Below, piece after piece: positions 42,388 through 52,161 of a DNA stretch of 64,000 nt (positions are counted from its first letter, which is position 1; each line of letters starts with the position of its first letter). This DNA is from Deltaproteobacteria bacterium (GTDB lineage: Bacteria > Desulfobacterota > DSM-4660 > Desulfatiglandales > Desulfatiglandaceae): NCBI GenBank assembly GCA_019307815.1, contig JAFDIV010000005.1:62001-126000 (forward strand). The letters run 5' to 3'. The position numbers and the translations under genes are program-made. The notes beneath the pieces were generated by a model that was not told the DNA's origin, ran no database searches, and saw only the letters and a list, made by a program, of their open reading frames with translations.

Positions 42388-43573
42388 CTTCGCCTCCTTT
42401 GAAGTGAATACGTAAGAGATTTCCCTCCAATTTGGCCTTTACTGAGGTGGCCGCTGCCACCTGCCGCGGGAGAAGAATATGTTTCTTAAACCCGCCCAAG
42501 CGGATAATCAATTCATTTGCTGCCTTGTTAAGTTGTACAATATCCCTTTTTGCAAAGGGAAGTCTTAATGTGAGCACATAGTCGCCGTCCTGCTTGGTGA
42601 ACTGAAAGGGCGTACCTGTAAAAAGATGCTCAAGTGGGTCCCTTTTGCCATAAATCTTAGTGGCCAGTTCCATTAGGCTTTCTTCTCCCAGAACTTCATC
42701 CTTAAAAAGGAAAACGGGGAGAACGGGCACAGGGTCGAAATAGGCCTCGGCCTGTTTTCTATACCTTGCCTGGCTTTTTTTCCACTGAGCGAAAAACTGC
42801 TCATCAGCCCCCTTGGGGATGATCCTGTTCATGATGATACCGTCAATGTGCATACCGAAAAGGCTGAAATAGAGAAACGCCCTCTGGGTTTCCTTGAGCA
42901 CGACCTTTTCGGGATTGGTCACGAGACGCACCGTGGTTATATTTGGGTCCGTAAGAAGATCCTCAACCCCTTGAAGACGGTTGAAAAGCCTTTCAATGGC
43001 ATCAAAATATTCATCCCCTGGAAGGGGTACATCATAGAGCCTTTTGGCAAAGGGCCGTGCGATTTTGGCCAGTCTTTTTTCCAGCTTGAAGATCTTTTTT
43101 ATGTACCATTCCAGTGTGGTGGGGATGCTGATAAACCGAAGTGACTCTCCAGTAGGGGCACAGTCCAGGAGGATGGCATCATATTTGTTTTCCTTGGCAT
43201 ACTTATTGATATAAAGAAGAAGGCTGACCTCTTCCATCCCAGGAAGGATGGCCAGCTCCTCAGCCACAATTTCGTCAAGGCCTGTGGTGTTGAACAGGGT
43301 GGACAGATACCGATGAATCTCGCCCCAGTTTCTTTGGATTTCCTCTTGGATGTCTAGCTCCTGGATCCAAAGATTTTCAGCCACCTTACGGGGCTTGCCC
43401 TTGTTAAGATCCAACAAATCTTTTCGTATATCAAATATATCCGAGAGGCTGTGCGCCACATCTAACGAGACCACAATGGTTCGCCTGCCCAACTGGGCGG
43501 ACCGCAGCCCTGTGGCAGCAGCCAAGGTGGTTTTTCCCACGCCTCCTTTTCCAGCAAAAAAGATAATACGCAC
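42365..43573 (-). CDS. ArsA/Get3-family ATPase with C-terminal HSP20-like domain
   Basis: This protein has 402 residues from GTG 43573, giving MRIIFFAGKGGVGKTT; a TTG 13 codons earlier (43612) is the alternative. The deviant Walker A KGGVGKT is at about 9-15, with the DVAHSLSDIF switch and LLDCAPTGESLRF box. A beta-rich C-terminal domain (about 315-395) with YVLTLRLPFAKRDI and LLPRQVAAA fits the HSP20-like domain seen in many bacterial ArsA-like proteins. Only one ATPase half is present, as in Get3. No ars genes are nearby, so arsenite pumping is unlikely; a tail-anchor or chaperone role is possible. Confidence 0.85.
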   Translation of the reverse strand: MRIIFFAGKGGVGKTTLAAATGLRSAQLGRRTIVVSLDVAHSLSDIFDIRKDLLDLNKGKPRKVAENLWIQELDIQEEIQRNWGEIHRYLSTLFNTTGLDEIVAEELAILPGMEEVSLLLYINKYAKENKYDAILLDCAPTGESLRFISIPTTLEWYIKKIFKLEKRLAKIARPFAKRLYDVPLPGDEYFDAIERLFNRLQGVEDLLTDPNITTVRLVTNPEKVVLKETQRAFLYFSLFGMHIDGIIMNRIIPKGADEQFFAQWKKSQARYRKQAEAYFDPVPVLPVFLFKDEVLGEESLMELATKIYGKRDPLEHLFTGTPFQFTKQDGDYVLTLRLPFAKRDIVQLNKAANELIIRLGGFKKHILLPRQVAAATSVKAKLEGNLLRIHFKGGEDGQRESH

Positions 43574-44135
43574 GCCTTGTTCGCTCCTTTTACGTGAACC
43601 CGACGACCCCAAGGGCCTTTAACCTCCATTGGTATTGCCCATTGTACTTACCTTAAGCTCAGTGCCTGAGCCCATCAATGGTTATGATAACACAGGAGTA
43701 AGATTTTTCAAATCCGGCCCTCACTGCCTGTGATTTTTCCCTTTAACTCCTGAGCCCTGTATGTTATATATTTTTGGCCCTTGAGTCTCATTTTTTCGCC
43801 TCATTTTGTTTCCTTGCCCTGGTAGTTGGCACCTTATCCACTAAATAAATATCCTGATGAGCGAAGGCCTGGCCACAAAAGCGTAAACATGTCTTTATGC
43901 TTTTCCGATATCTAAATACAAAACTTCCAGTTTGAAGCCCCGAGAGAAAAGCCATGGATTCGGTATAGCATGTTGCAGTAATGAGGTTCTATCCTAAATT
44001 TTCAGACGTGGAGGTATTGTGTTAACGGCCTGTTAGTATCTAGTAGGGGCAATTGCCACGCGTTTTGACCTTCGGGATTCGGGTAAGGTTTTGGGTTAGA
44101 GGGTGGATTAAAAAGGCTATGTGAAGGAGGATCCC
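43574..44135. other. 560-bp divergent spacer without a gene
   Basis: No gene is supported. GCTCAG-TGC-CTGAGC (43657-43671) is a perfect short palindrome close to the ArsA-like start. The stretch is A/T-rich with no clear sigma-70, sigma-54 or riboswitch pattern. It must carry promoters for both divergent operons. Confidence 0.4.
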
Positions 44136-45215
44136 ATGCGGTGGAAGCTAATCCCAAGGAGTTTGTGGTGTCTGTTGATCACATTTTGTCTTTTTTCCAT
44201 AAGGGTTCCTGATTTATTGGCATCCTCAAGCACTTTGCCTAAAATCTTTATCCTTCACAGCTACGAACAGGGTCATGTTTGTGGGCAGCCCCAGCATGAT
44301 GGGGTCATGGCTGCACTGCGGGAGACCGGGTTTATGAAAGGCCAGAACATTGAGCTGCGAGTTTATTATATGGATACCAAGCGTAAGAACAACACACCCG
44401 AACTAATCATGAATCAGGCCCACATAGCCCTTGAAAAAATCAGGTCTTTTCGCCCTACAATCCTTGTCACCTTGGACGATAATGCCTTTCGCACGGTGGC
44501 CCTCAAGCTTGCAGACACCTCCCTTCCCATTGTCTTTTCTGGGATGAACGGGCAGCCTGAGGATTATGATAAAGTGGTTCGTTTCATAGACTCCAGATCC
44601 CGGCCAGGTCATAACATTACGGGGGTATATGAAAAGCTTCATATCGCAGATGCCTTCAGGGTCCATTGCAGGCTTTTTCCTGGGGTCAAAAAAGTGAGGA
44701 TCATTTTGGACACTTCTCCTACTGGCAGAGCTATCCATAAACAGATTAATCTGGAGTTGGCAAGAGAATCAGTACCATGCGCATGGGATATCAGGATTGT
44801 GAGGAGCTGGGAAGCCTATCAAGAGCAGATACGCCTGGCAAATAGGTCTCCGGAGATCGGGGCCATATATCCCGTTGCCCTTCTTCTAAAAGACAGTGCG
44901 GGAAGAACCTATACCGCACCTGAAATATTTGCATGGACCGTGAAAAACTCCCAGAGACCCGAGATAGCAGTCAATTATGCCTTCACACGGTTGGGGCTGT
45001 TTGGAGGGGCGGCGGTAGATTTCTTTGCTATGGGGCATCAGGCTGGGAAGATGGTGGCAGCAATCCTTAAGGGAGAAAGCGCAGGTAATATAGCGATAGA
45101 AGATGCGGAAAAATATGCCCTGGTCTTCAATCTCAAAAGGGCCAGGCAGCTAGGAATCAAGATACCCTCTGATGTTTTAATGGCTGCAGATGATATCATA
45201 ACGGCAGATAAATAA
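44136..45215 (+). CDS. ABC-transporter-type periplasmic substrate-binding protein (ABC_sub_bind family)
   Basis: This protein has 359 residues from ATG 44136, with AAGGAGG upstream. A signal peptide is at about 1-30. The mature protein has two Rossmann-like lobes: IFILHSYEQGHVCGQPQHDGVMAALRETG in the first, and a second lobe ending GHQAGKMVAAILKGESAGNIAIEDAEKYALVFNLKRARQLGI, a typical end of this family. No permease or ATPase is nearby. The next gene, 1 bp on, is a hybrid histidine kinase, so this protein probably senses a ligand for the kinase rather than serving uptake. Confidence 0.85.
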   Translation: MRWKLIPRSLWCLLITFCLFSIRVPDLLASSSTLPKIFILHSYEQGHVCGQPQHDGVMAALRETGFMKGQNIELRVYYMDTKRKNNTPELIMNQAHIALEKIRSFRPTILVTLDDNAFRTVALKLADTSLPIVFSGMNGQPEDYDKVVRFIDSRSRPGHNITGVYEKLHIADAFRVHCRLFPGVKKVRIILDTSPTGRAIHKQINLELARESVPCAWDIRIVRSWEAYQEQIRLANRSPEIGAIYPVALLLKDSAGRTYTAPEIFAWTVKNSQRPEIAVNYAFTRLGLFGGAAVDFFAMGHQAGKMVAAILKGESAGNIAIEDAEKYALVFNLKRARQLGIKIPSDVLMAADDIITADK

Positions 45216-45216
45216 G

Positions 45217-47802
45217 ATGGGAAAGGTATTTATGGCTTCGGCGAAAAAATTTTCACGATTCCTGATTTGGACCTTGATAGTATTTGAGGCGGCTTCCCTT
45301 GCGCTCGTGCTAGGAATCCTCTACACCCTGCTTAGCAGCAGCATGGAGAAGGATTTTCGCCATCAAGTTGAGGTTAGGCAGGTTGAAACCAGTATGGCGC
45401 TTCATGATCGCATCAGTCTTTTGAGGTCCCAGCTCCATGATATCAGTCTTAGCAATACCATAAGGGTGAGCCTTATGTTGGGGGTGAGGAACCAAATTCT
45501 TGAAACCATGAAGGCAAAATACCCTTCTTCCAATGGAGCGTTTTTCTTTGTTTGGGAAAAAGGACGCTCTGAATTTATCCCCCGGCTTCCGAAACAGTTC
45601 TCCCCCCTAAAACTCAAGCTTTTGGAGTTGGAGGAAGATCCCATTGACAAAGGAATAGTATTCGAACGCATGGGAAATGGACACTATATCTGTCTATTTT
45701 CTGTCCCAATCAAAAGGAGAACCGAGCTTTTGGGCAGGGCCTATCTTATTTATGATTTCTCATCCGATCTTGCCTTCTGGCTACATATGGATGTTTATCC
45801 ACATTCCAACCTACTTATTCTCGAAGGAAACCGTCTTTTGAATCCTCGTACCGGCCAGCAGGAAGCACTCTTGACCGATTCCGATATTTCCAGGGCCGAT
45901 ATAATTCCTGGGAAATTTTTTGTCCCATTAAAAGGTTTCCCAGGTCTTTTCTATTGCGCATCATCGGCGCCCCTTCAGCGGGGTAAAATGAATCTTCTCT
46001 TAATTCTCCTTTCTTTGTGCGTGGGCGTGTTTTTCCTAACGATGTTGGTTGCATTCATAATTGTTCGAAGGGTGAGTCGTCCTCTTGAACAGATCTCAGA
46101 CCAGGCACTGGAAATAGCAAAGAACCCTGTCAAACCCTCCATTGATGAAAAGCAAATCCGTTACTTGGAGTTTCGCAAGTTGGTACAAGGATTCAATGAG
46201 GTGCTCAAGGCCCTTGTCCAGGCAAAGGAAAGACTAAAGCAAAAGGCTGAAGAGAAACTCAGGGAAAGTGAGGAACGGTATCGCAAGACATTCGATGCCT
46301 CCCCTTACTCCATTACCATTTCAAGGTTGAGCGATTCCCGTTTCTTGGAAGTTAATGAGGCCTTTTGCAAGATGACCGGTTATAGCAAGGAAGAGGTGAT
46401 CGGAAAGACATCCTTTGATCTGAATCTTTATATTAGTACAGCAGACAGGAACAGGCTGTTGGATGCTCTCAAAACAGATGGTGAAGTAACCAATTTGGAG
46501 ACGCAGTTCCGCAAGAAAAATGGGGAGGTAATAATTGGGCTTTTTTCAGCAAGGACGCTTCAATATGAAGGCCATGAGTGCATGGTTGCATTGGTTGCTG
46601 ATATCACGGAACGCAAGGAGGCGGAAAAAGAAAGGGAGCGTCTTGAGGCCCAACTACGTCAGGCCCAGAAAATGGAGGCCATCGGAACCCTGGCAGGCGG
46701 AATTGCACATGATTTCAGAAACATCCTTCAAGCTATAATGGGATATTCTGAGATCCTTATGCTTGATTTGGATGAGGCCGGTGTGGGGCAGGAAGAGGTC
46801 AGGGAAATACGGAGAGCGGCAGAAAGGGCCTCTGAACTCACCCAGCAACTTCTCACGTTCGGTCGAAAGGTTGAAAGCAAGTTGAGGCCAGTGGACCTCA
46901 ACCATGAAATAAGACAGGCACATAAGCTTCTTGAGAGGATTCTGCCTAAGACAATATCTATTCAGCTTAACTTGGACAAGGATATCGAGAAGATAAATGC
47001 TGATCCTGCCCAGATTGAACAGGTATTATTGAATTTGGCCATAAATGCTAGGGATGCCATGCCAGATGGTGGCAGGCTTATCATCGAGACAGGGGCCGTG
47101 AAGTTGGATGAAAAGTACTGTGAGATGCACTTGGGAGCAAGGCCGGGCAAGTACGCCCTGCTGAGTGTCACAGACACGGGCCAGGGAATGGACAAGGAAA
47201 CCGTTGAGCACATCTTTGAACCCTTTTATACCACCAAAGGCAGCGGGAAGGGCACCGGCTTGGGCCTGGCCATGGTCTATGGGATAGTAAAGAGCCACGG
47301 TGGATATATAGTGTGCTATAGCGAACCAGGGTTGGGCACAAGTTTCAAGATCTATTTGCCAACGCTGGAACAGGAGGCTTATTCGCAGCACTCCAGAGAG
47401 CAACTACTAAAGGAGCAGATTCCCAGGGGCCAAGGGGAGACGATTTTGGTAATCGATGACGACAAGGCGGTCCTTGATATCGTAAAAAAGGTACTTTCGA
47501 GATTTGGCTACCAGGTCTTGACCGCATCGGATGCCCGAAGTGGGATTCAAACATACAAGAAGGGAGATACTGGAATAGACCTCGTTATCTTGGACTACAT
47601 GATGCCAGAGATTGATGGGGCTGCTGCTCTCAAGGAGATCCATGAGATAAACCCTAATGCCAAGATAGTCATCGCAAGCGGATACTCCTTGGATAGCTCC
47701 AAAGAAGAAGAAATCGGCAGAATGGCAAGAGGATTTTTGAAAAAACCTTTCAATCTTGACCAGATGCTGGGACAGATCAGAAGAATTATAGATGAGCCGT
47801 AG
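45217..47802 (+). CDS. Hybrid sensor histidine kinase with PAS and receiver domains
   Basis: This 861-residue protein has one membrane helix at about 15-38, a periplasmic domain of about 220 residues, a second helix at about 258-282, a HAMP-like linker, a PAS domain (about 355-475: YRKTFDASPYSITISRL), the His box GGIAHDFRNIL with H498, an ATPase domain (N box NLAINARDAMP, DTGQGMD, GKGTGLGLAM) and a C-terminal receiver with D793. It is placed 1 bp after the substrate-binding protein and should respond to it. No separate output regulator is adjacent, so phosphotransfer to a distant partner is likely. Confidence 0.93.
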   Translation: MGKVFMASAKKFSRFLIWTLIVFEAASLALVLGILYTLLSSSMEKDFRHQVEVRQVETSMALHDRISLLRSQLHDISLSNTIRVSLMLGVRNQILETMKAKYPSSNGAFFFVWEKGRSEFIPRLPKQFSPLKLKLLELEEDPIDKGIVFERMGNGHYICLFSVPIKRRTELLGRAYLIYDFSSDLAFWLHMDVYPHSNLLILEGNRLLNPRTGQQEALLTDSDISRADIIPGKFFVPLKGFPGLFYCASSAPLQRGKMNLLLILLSLCVGVFFLTMLVAFIIVRRVSRPLEQISDQALEIAKNPVKPSIDEKQIRYLEFRKLVQGFNEVLKALVQAKERLKQKAEEKLRESEERYRKTFDASPYSITISRLSDSRFLEVNEAFCKMTGYSKEEVIGKTSFDLNLYISTADRNRLLDALKTDGEVTNLETQFRKKNGEVIIGLFSARTLQYEGHECMVALVADITERKEAEKERERLEAQLRQAQKMEAIGTLAGGIAHDFRNILQAIMGYSEILMLDLDEAGVGQEEVREIRRAAERASELTQQLLTFGRKVESKLRPVDLNHEIRQAHKLLERILPKTISIQLNLDKDIEKINADPAQIEQVLLNLAINARDAMPDGGRLIIETGAVKLDEKYCEMHLGARPGKYALLSVTDTGQGMDKETVEHIFEPFYTTKGSGKGTGLGLAMVYGIVKSHGGYIVCYSEPGLGTSFKIYLPTLEQEAYSQHSREQLLKEQIPRGQGETILVIDDDKAVLDIVKKVLSRFGYQVLTASDARSGIQTYKKGDTGIDLVILDYMMPEIDGAAALKEIHEINPNAKIVIASGYSLDSSKEEEIGRMARGFLKKPFNLDQMLGQIRRIIDEP

Positions 47803-47859
47803 TCTTGATTTGGCCATTATGCTTATGGCCGGGACTGTCTGGGCCCTGCACTATAACCC

Positions 47860-48390
47860 CTATTTGTTTATTTTGAGGCTTGCCAGAAAAAGGCTGGAGA
47901 TGGTTTTACTATCTTTGATTTGGCCGTTGGATATCATTACAAGGGCGTCGCTCAATGTAACCTCTTTGACTTCCAGTATCTCATCCTGGTCCAAGTTCTG
48001 GCGCGAGGGTGTCAATTCCATTGCTAGGTATACATGAATCCTTTCATCTGAATAAGCTGGGAGCGGCGCAATTACTCCCAGCTTTTCCCACTTGTCAGCC
48101 CTAAAACCTGTTTCTTCCTCAAGCTCTCTCTTGGCACATTCCAGTGGGGACTCATTTCCATTAAGCGTCCCAGCAGGCACTTCCCAAATGGTCTCTGCCA
48201 TGGCATGGCGGTACTGGCGCAGCAAGATAACGGTTTTGTCATTCTTCAACGCTACGATGGCCGCAGCACCAGGATGGCGTATAATATCCATATCCAGTGT
48301 AACACCATTTGGAAGTGTGACATTATCCCGCACCAGTTTAAAAACCCTTGCCTCATGAATCATCGTCTGATTGTTGACCTTTGCCTTCAT
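47860..48390 (-). CDS. NUDIX hydrolase, ADP-ribose pyrophosphatase type
   Basis: The 176-residue protein has the NUDIX box from G to the final hydrophobic: GTLNGNE, SPLECAK, RELEEETGF (about residues 92-114), with the pattern GX5EX7REUXEEXGU complete. The preceding WEVPAG is typical of ADP-ribose pyrophosphatases. It hydrolyses nucleoside diphosphate derivatives, most likely ADP-ribose. It converges on the hybrid kinase gene with a 57-bp gap. The ribosome site is AAGG close to the ATG. Confidence 0.9.
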   Translation of the reverse strand: MKAKVNNQTMIHEARVFKLVRDNVTLPNGVTLDMDIIRHPGAAAIVALKNDKTVILLRQYRHAMAETIWEVPAGTLNGNESPLECAKRELEEETGFRADKWEKLGVIAPLPAYSDERIHVYLAMELTPSRQNLDQDEILEVKEVTLSDALVMISNGQIKDSKTISSLFLASLKINK

Positions 48391-48506
48391 AATAACCTTA
48401 TTACTTTATCATCCGTTGGGGCCACTATAAGAGGGCCCATGGCCAGATGTCAAATGACAAATAAGAAGATGCTAGGAGACAGGAGATAATTCCTTAATCC
48501 CCTTGA

Positions 48507-48701
48507 TCAGGGGTGTGACACATATGGAGGGAGAGGGGGGCACTTATGCAAGAGGGCTGACCCTTTTTTGCCGTCTTCATTGTCTTCTATGAATTCCTGG
48601 ATCTTGTTGTCCAAGTCGCGGAGAGAGTCCATCACATCTTCCAAGGTAAGGTTTCCCCTATGGGCAATGGGGCGTTGGGAAGGATTCAGTTTATCGGCCA
48701 T
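48507..48701 (-). CDS. Small protein of unknown function
   Basis: This protein has 64 residues from ATG 48701, which follows AGGAGGCAAAAGGA. It has a helical stretch NLTLEDVMDSLRDLDNKIQEFIEDNED and a proline-rich tail. No family is recognised. The strong ribosome site supports a real gene. A hairpin CCCC-TTGATCA-GGGG (48499-48513) overlaps its end and may stop transcription. Confidence 0.5.
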   Translation of the reverse strand: MADKLNPSQRPIAHRGNLTLEDVMDSLRDLDNKIQEFIEDNEDGKKGSALLHKCPPLPPYVSHP

Positions 48702-48948
48702 GGTCCTTTTGCCTCCTGCTTGCCTCAATCGAAGAATTAGAGGTCTGCCTATGGAATAAGTCTTTAACAGTAGACTTAAGCAAGGCCCGTGCCTTTACTG
48801 TCCTATGACGAAATTACCGTAAAATCATGGGCTTAAAAAACACGGCGGGTTTAGAAAAATGAAGGAGCGGTCGGATAAGCCACAGGGGTAGGCAATATTT
48901 TCCGGGCGTCAAAGGGCTCCAGGGCATAAGCCTTGGGTGCTGAAGTGG

Positions 48949-50370
48949 CTAAGATCTATTGTGACTCACCTTAGGCCAGTGGTCATTCCAGGGCCGGAGT
49001 TGTTGATAGGCATAAGCAGCCCGCAGTACAAGATCCTCACCATGGTGCGGGCCAATGATTTGAAGCCCGGCAGGAAGCCCTGTGCGAGTTAGTCCCGAGC
49101 GGACGGTTGCTGCCGGATGAGCAGATAGGTTGAAGGGATAGGTAAATGCTACTGCCCAAAGGATAGGAATAGATTGCCCTTCAATCTCCATTGGAGGAGG
49201 CCCTCCGGCTGCAAAGGCCTCAGTGGGTAGGGTAGGCGTAAGCAAAAGGTCGTATTCCTCGAAGATTTGCCAAAGGGTATTGTTAAGGGCAGTAATGGTT
49301 TTGGCATGCTGAATCCATGTGTCCAAAGTAACGGTTTTCACGTAGTCAAGGGCAGCTACGATGGCTCGGCCTATTTGATCACGATATCGGTCAAGGATTT
49401 CACTGAGCTGGGCATAAATCTCCTTGCCCACAAGATCGGACCATGTTTCGCTTACATCAGGAAACCGACCTTTCCAAATCTCCACATGATGGCCGAGCTC
49501 TTCAAAGCCTCCAGCTGTTCTCTGGGCCAGATCCATGACATCCTTTTGGACCGGGGCAAAACCCATGTCAGGCGAAAAGGCAATTCGAAGTGGGGGCAGA
49601 TCTGCTTTAAGTGAATGTAGATAAGAGCAATGGGGGGTAGGTAGTGAGGCGGGATCCGCAGGATGGTACCCAGATGTGATGTCCAGGTACAGGGCTGCAT
49701 CTTCAACAGTGCGACACAAGGGCCCGAGGGTCCAGAGACACGTGGTGTTCAACACCGGGAAAGGCCCTAAAGGTATTCGCCCATAGGTAGGTTTGATGCC
49801 GAAACATCCTGTATAACAGGCGGGTATGCGTATGGAGCCTCCAGCGTCAGATCCCGTTGAAATGGGTACCATGCCCGAGGCCACTGCGGCGGCTGATCCG
49901 CCACTGGAGCCCCCAGGCGTCCGCTCCAGATTCCATGGGTTCCGGGTGATGCCAAATAGCCTGTTTTTGGTAAAGCCGGTGAAGCCGAACTCAGGCGTGT
50001 TGGTCTTTCCCAAAACAATGGCCCCCGCCTTTTTCAGGCGTCCCACCTGGATTGAATCCCGACCTGCCATGTTGTCTTTGAATGGGATAGATCCATAGGT
50101 GGTGGGCATTCCCTTTACGTCTTCGAGGTCTTTTACTCCTATGGGAATTCCAGCTAGAGGGCCGGGATCTTGACCGCGGGCTATATCATCAGCCAGTGTC
50201 TTTGCCTCTGTGAGGGCCTCTTCGGCCCTAAGGGCCACAAAGGCGTTTACGAGTGGGTTGACTTCCTCAATCCTGGCCAGGCAGGACTCTACCAGTTCCA
50301 CAGGCGAGAGGTCTCCCTTGCGGATGAGCTGTGAGAGCTCGCAAGCCGATTTGTACCTTAGCTCTTCCAT
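48949..50370 (-). CDS. Amidase of the amidase-signature family (GatA-like)
   Basis: The 473-residue enzyme has the amidase Ser-Ser-Lys triad elements: the lysine in IGVKDLEDVKG (about 77), the serine-glycine stretch TPGGSSGGSAAAVASG (about 151-166), and STGSDAGGSIRIPACYTGCFGIKPTYGRI after it. It hydrolyses amides. It stands alone, without gatB or gatC, so a role in Gln-tRNA amidation is less likely than a catabolic or detoxifying amidase. The substrate is unknown. Confidence 0.88.
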   Translation of the reverse strand: MEELRYKSACELSQLIRKGDLSPVELVESCLARIEEVNPLVNAFVALRAEEALTEAKTLADDIARGQDPGPLAGIPIGVKDLEDVKGMPTTYGSIPFKDNMAGRDSIQVGRLKKAGAIVLGKTNTPEFGFTGFTKNRLFGITRNPWNLERTPGGSSGGSAAAVASGMVPISTGSDAGGSIRIPACYTGCFGIKPTYGRIPLGPFPVLNTTCLWTLGPLCRTVEDAALYLDITSGYHPADPASLPTPHCSYLHSLKADLPPLRIAFSPDMGFAPVQKDVMDLAQRTAGGFEELGHHVEIWKGRFPDVSETWSDLVGKEIYAQLSEILDRYRDQIGRAIVAALDYVKTVTLDTWIQHAKTITALNNTLWQIFEEYDLLLTPTLPTEAFAAGGPPPMEIEGQSIPILWAVAFTYPFNLSAHPAATVRSGLTRTGLPAGLQIIGPHHGEDLVLRAAYAYQQLRPWNDHWPKVSHNRS

Positions 50371-50469
50371 GGGAATTTCTTTCTTTTTAGGTCATTTTGA
50401 ATGACATTAACCACGGTTATAAAATCTCTCGTTTTGCTCAAGGTGACAACTTGCTGAAATCAGTGAAGA

Positions 50470-52161
50470 TCATGTTCCTTTGTCGATAGGTGGAATTGTG
50501 GCTACTGCTTCTCTGCAAATTTCATCCATCTGCCGGGTCATATTTATCCCACGAAGGGAAAAAGCGGCCTGAAAAAGGCCTACGGCCAGAGAAATTGGGT
50601 CAAGGGCAACCCTTACGGTGTGATCCCTCCGTGTGTCATTGAAGCGCCATAGGAGATCGCCGGTCTTTGTGGAAAACATCTCCAGCTTGAGTCCTACTGC
50701 AAGCTGGGTATAGAGAAGGCCATAATAGTAGTCGAAATTCTTAACGTAACCAAAGATTACAGCATCCACTCCGAGAAGGGAACCAAGTTTTCGCAAAGAC
50801 AGGGCCTTTGTTTGCTCGAAGCCTTTGATGCCATGCTTACCCAGGGTCTCATCTACATCCTCTGGGTGGGTCAGATGGAAGCGCCGTTGAGACAATTGCC
50901 CAAAAAAAGTCATTCGCATTTCTTGTGCCAGAAGCTCAGGGGTTATTTTTTTCTTATGCCAGAACCGGGCCAGGAGGCGCTGGCTCCCTTGGATCCGACC
51001 TTCCCCCACAAGGCTTTTGAAGGGTAGCACTGCGATGGTGGATGGGGGGTGTTTCAATAACTCGGGGTGGACAAACAGGCGACCAAAGGGGTCCAGCTCA
51101 TAGACCCGGTCTATAACGGTCTTACTCTTGCGGGGGGCACAACCACTGATGAAAAGAGGGGACAGCAGGAGCAATATAAAGAAGGACAGCAGCGTTTTTG
51201 CCCTATTGATTCGCATGTTGGTAAAAAAACCTTTTTCATGATTCGGCGTTTTGCACCGGGGATTTGTGAAAGTTCTGTTCACCAACTCACCCCAAAGGTC
51301 CCCAAAAAAGATCACATCCTTAATGATACCTTTTGTGGGCATCAGCTCCTTGGAAAGCCAGCCTTCAATCTCTCCTGACATGGAGGAGACGTCTTCCTTG
51401 AGCACCCTGAATTTTAAGAGATAGTCCTTACCAACTGTATTCACTTCCTTTGCCTTTGCCGCTTCTGCTTCAGCCGCTGAGGCCACGCTCAGGTCGATAA
51501 AATTGAATCCTTTATGAATATGGAGGGGCAAGTGATAGGTACGGTCTCTTTCAATGGGGCCATAGTACCCGTGCCTGAAATTGTAAAAAAGGGTCAGGTA
51601 GTCTTCATAGAGCACCGCCTTTTTCATGGCCACAATTTCGTGACTTTCTTTTCCATTTTCCATTTTCCAGGCAAACAGCAGTTCTCTGTCCGTATAATTG
51701 AATGTGACGCTCCTTATGCTGATTTTGTTTTTTCGCTTTTTTGTGAGCTTGAAATAAAGCGGGTACAATCTATCTGCATTTTTATCATACCCTGCGTAGG
51801 AGATGTAAGCATACCTGTACCGGCCAAGCAGCCAGTCCACGAACCCCACGGTCCTACCCACCATGCTGGCTTGATATATTCCTGCATTCTGGGTCTCGCA
51901 AAGCCTTGTGCGGGCCTCTGCGCAATGGGAAAAAAGCCAAAATCCGATGCGGTAGTGGAGCTCTTCGCCCAGAAAGGCATTTAGGACGGTCTGGCCGGAA
52001 GTGGGCTTTGCCGGTGATTCCCCAGGGGCCACGAAAAATCCTGCAAGGGTGCTAGCTGAAAATAGGGTGCGGATGAATACACGGCGGGAGACAGGGGTTG
52101 TGATTATCGTCCGCGTAGGGTTTTCATGAGAAAAGGCCATGGTCTTGGACAGATACGGCAC
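50470..52161 (-). CDS. DUF3108 protein fused in frame to a lipoprotein
   Basis: This is one 563-residue open frame with two parts. Residues 1-310 start with a twin-arginine-like signal (SRRVFIRTLF at about 25-34) and a DUF3108 domain. Residue 316 is a Met that starts a second signal-like stretch, MRINRAKTLLSFFILLLL, ending in the lipobox FISGC, followed by a periplasmic domain (STIAVLPFKSLVGEGRI). A lipobox inside a protein makes no sense for export, so these are probably two genes joined by an in-frame event; a run of seven T's lies directly at the join. The start (GTG 52161 or ATG 52140) overlaps the next DUF3108 gene. Function unknown. Confidence 0.75.
   Translation of the reverse strand: MPYLSKTMAFSHENPTRTIITTPVSRRVFIRTLFSASTLAGFFVAPGESPAKPTSGQTVLNAFLGEELHYRIGFWLFSHCAEARTRLCETQNAGIYQASMVGRTVGFVDWLLGRYRYAYISYAGYDKNADRLYPLYFKLTKKRKNKISIRSVTFNYTDRELLFAWKMENGKESHEIVAMKKAVLYEDYLTLFYNFRHGYYGPIERDRTYHLPLHIHKGFNFIDLSVASAAEAEAAKAKEVNTVGKDYLLKFRVLKEDVSSMSGEIEGWLSKELMPTKGIIKDVIFFGDLWGELVNRTFTNPRCKTPNHEKGFFTNMRINRAKTLLSFFILLLLSPLFISGCAPRKSKTVIDRVYELDPFGRLFVHPELLKHPPSTIAVLPFKSLVGEGRIQGSQRLLARFWHKKKITPELLAQEMRMTFFGQLSQRRFHLTHPEDVDETLGKHGIKGFEQTKALSLRKLGSLLGVDAVIFGYVKNFDYYYGLLYTQLAVGLKLEMFSTKTGDLLWRFNDTRRDHTVRVALDPISLAVGLFQAAFSLRGINMTRQMDEICREAVATIPPIDKGT

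Noticed and set aside
42365..43573. Arsenite pump ATPase (ars operon)
   Set aside because: No arsB, arsC, arsD or arsR nearby and only one ATPase half.
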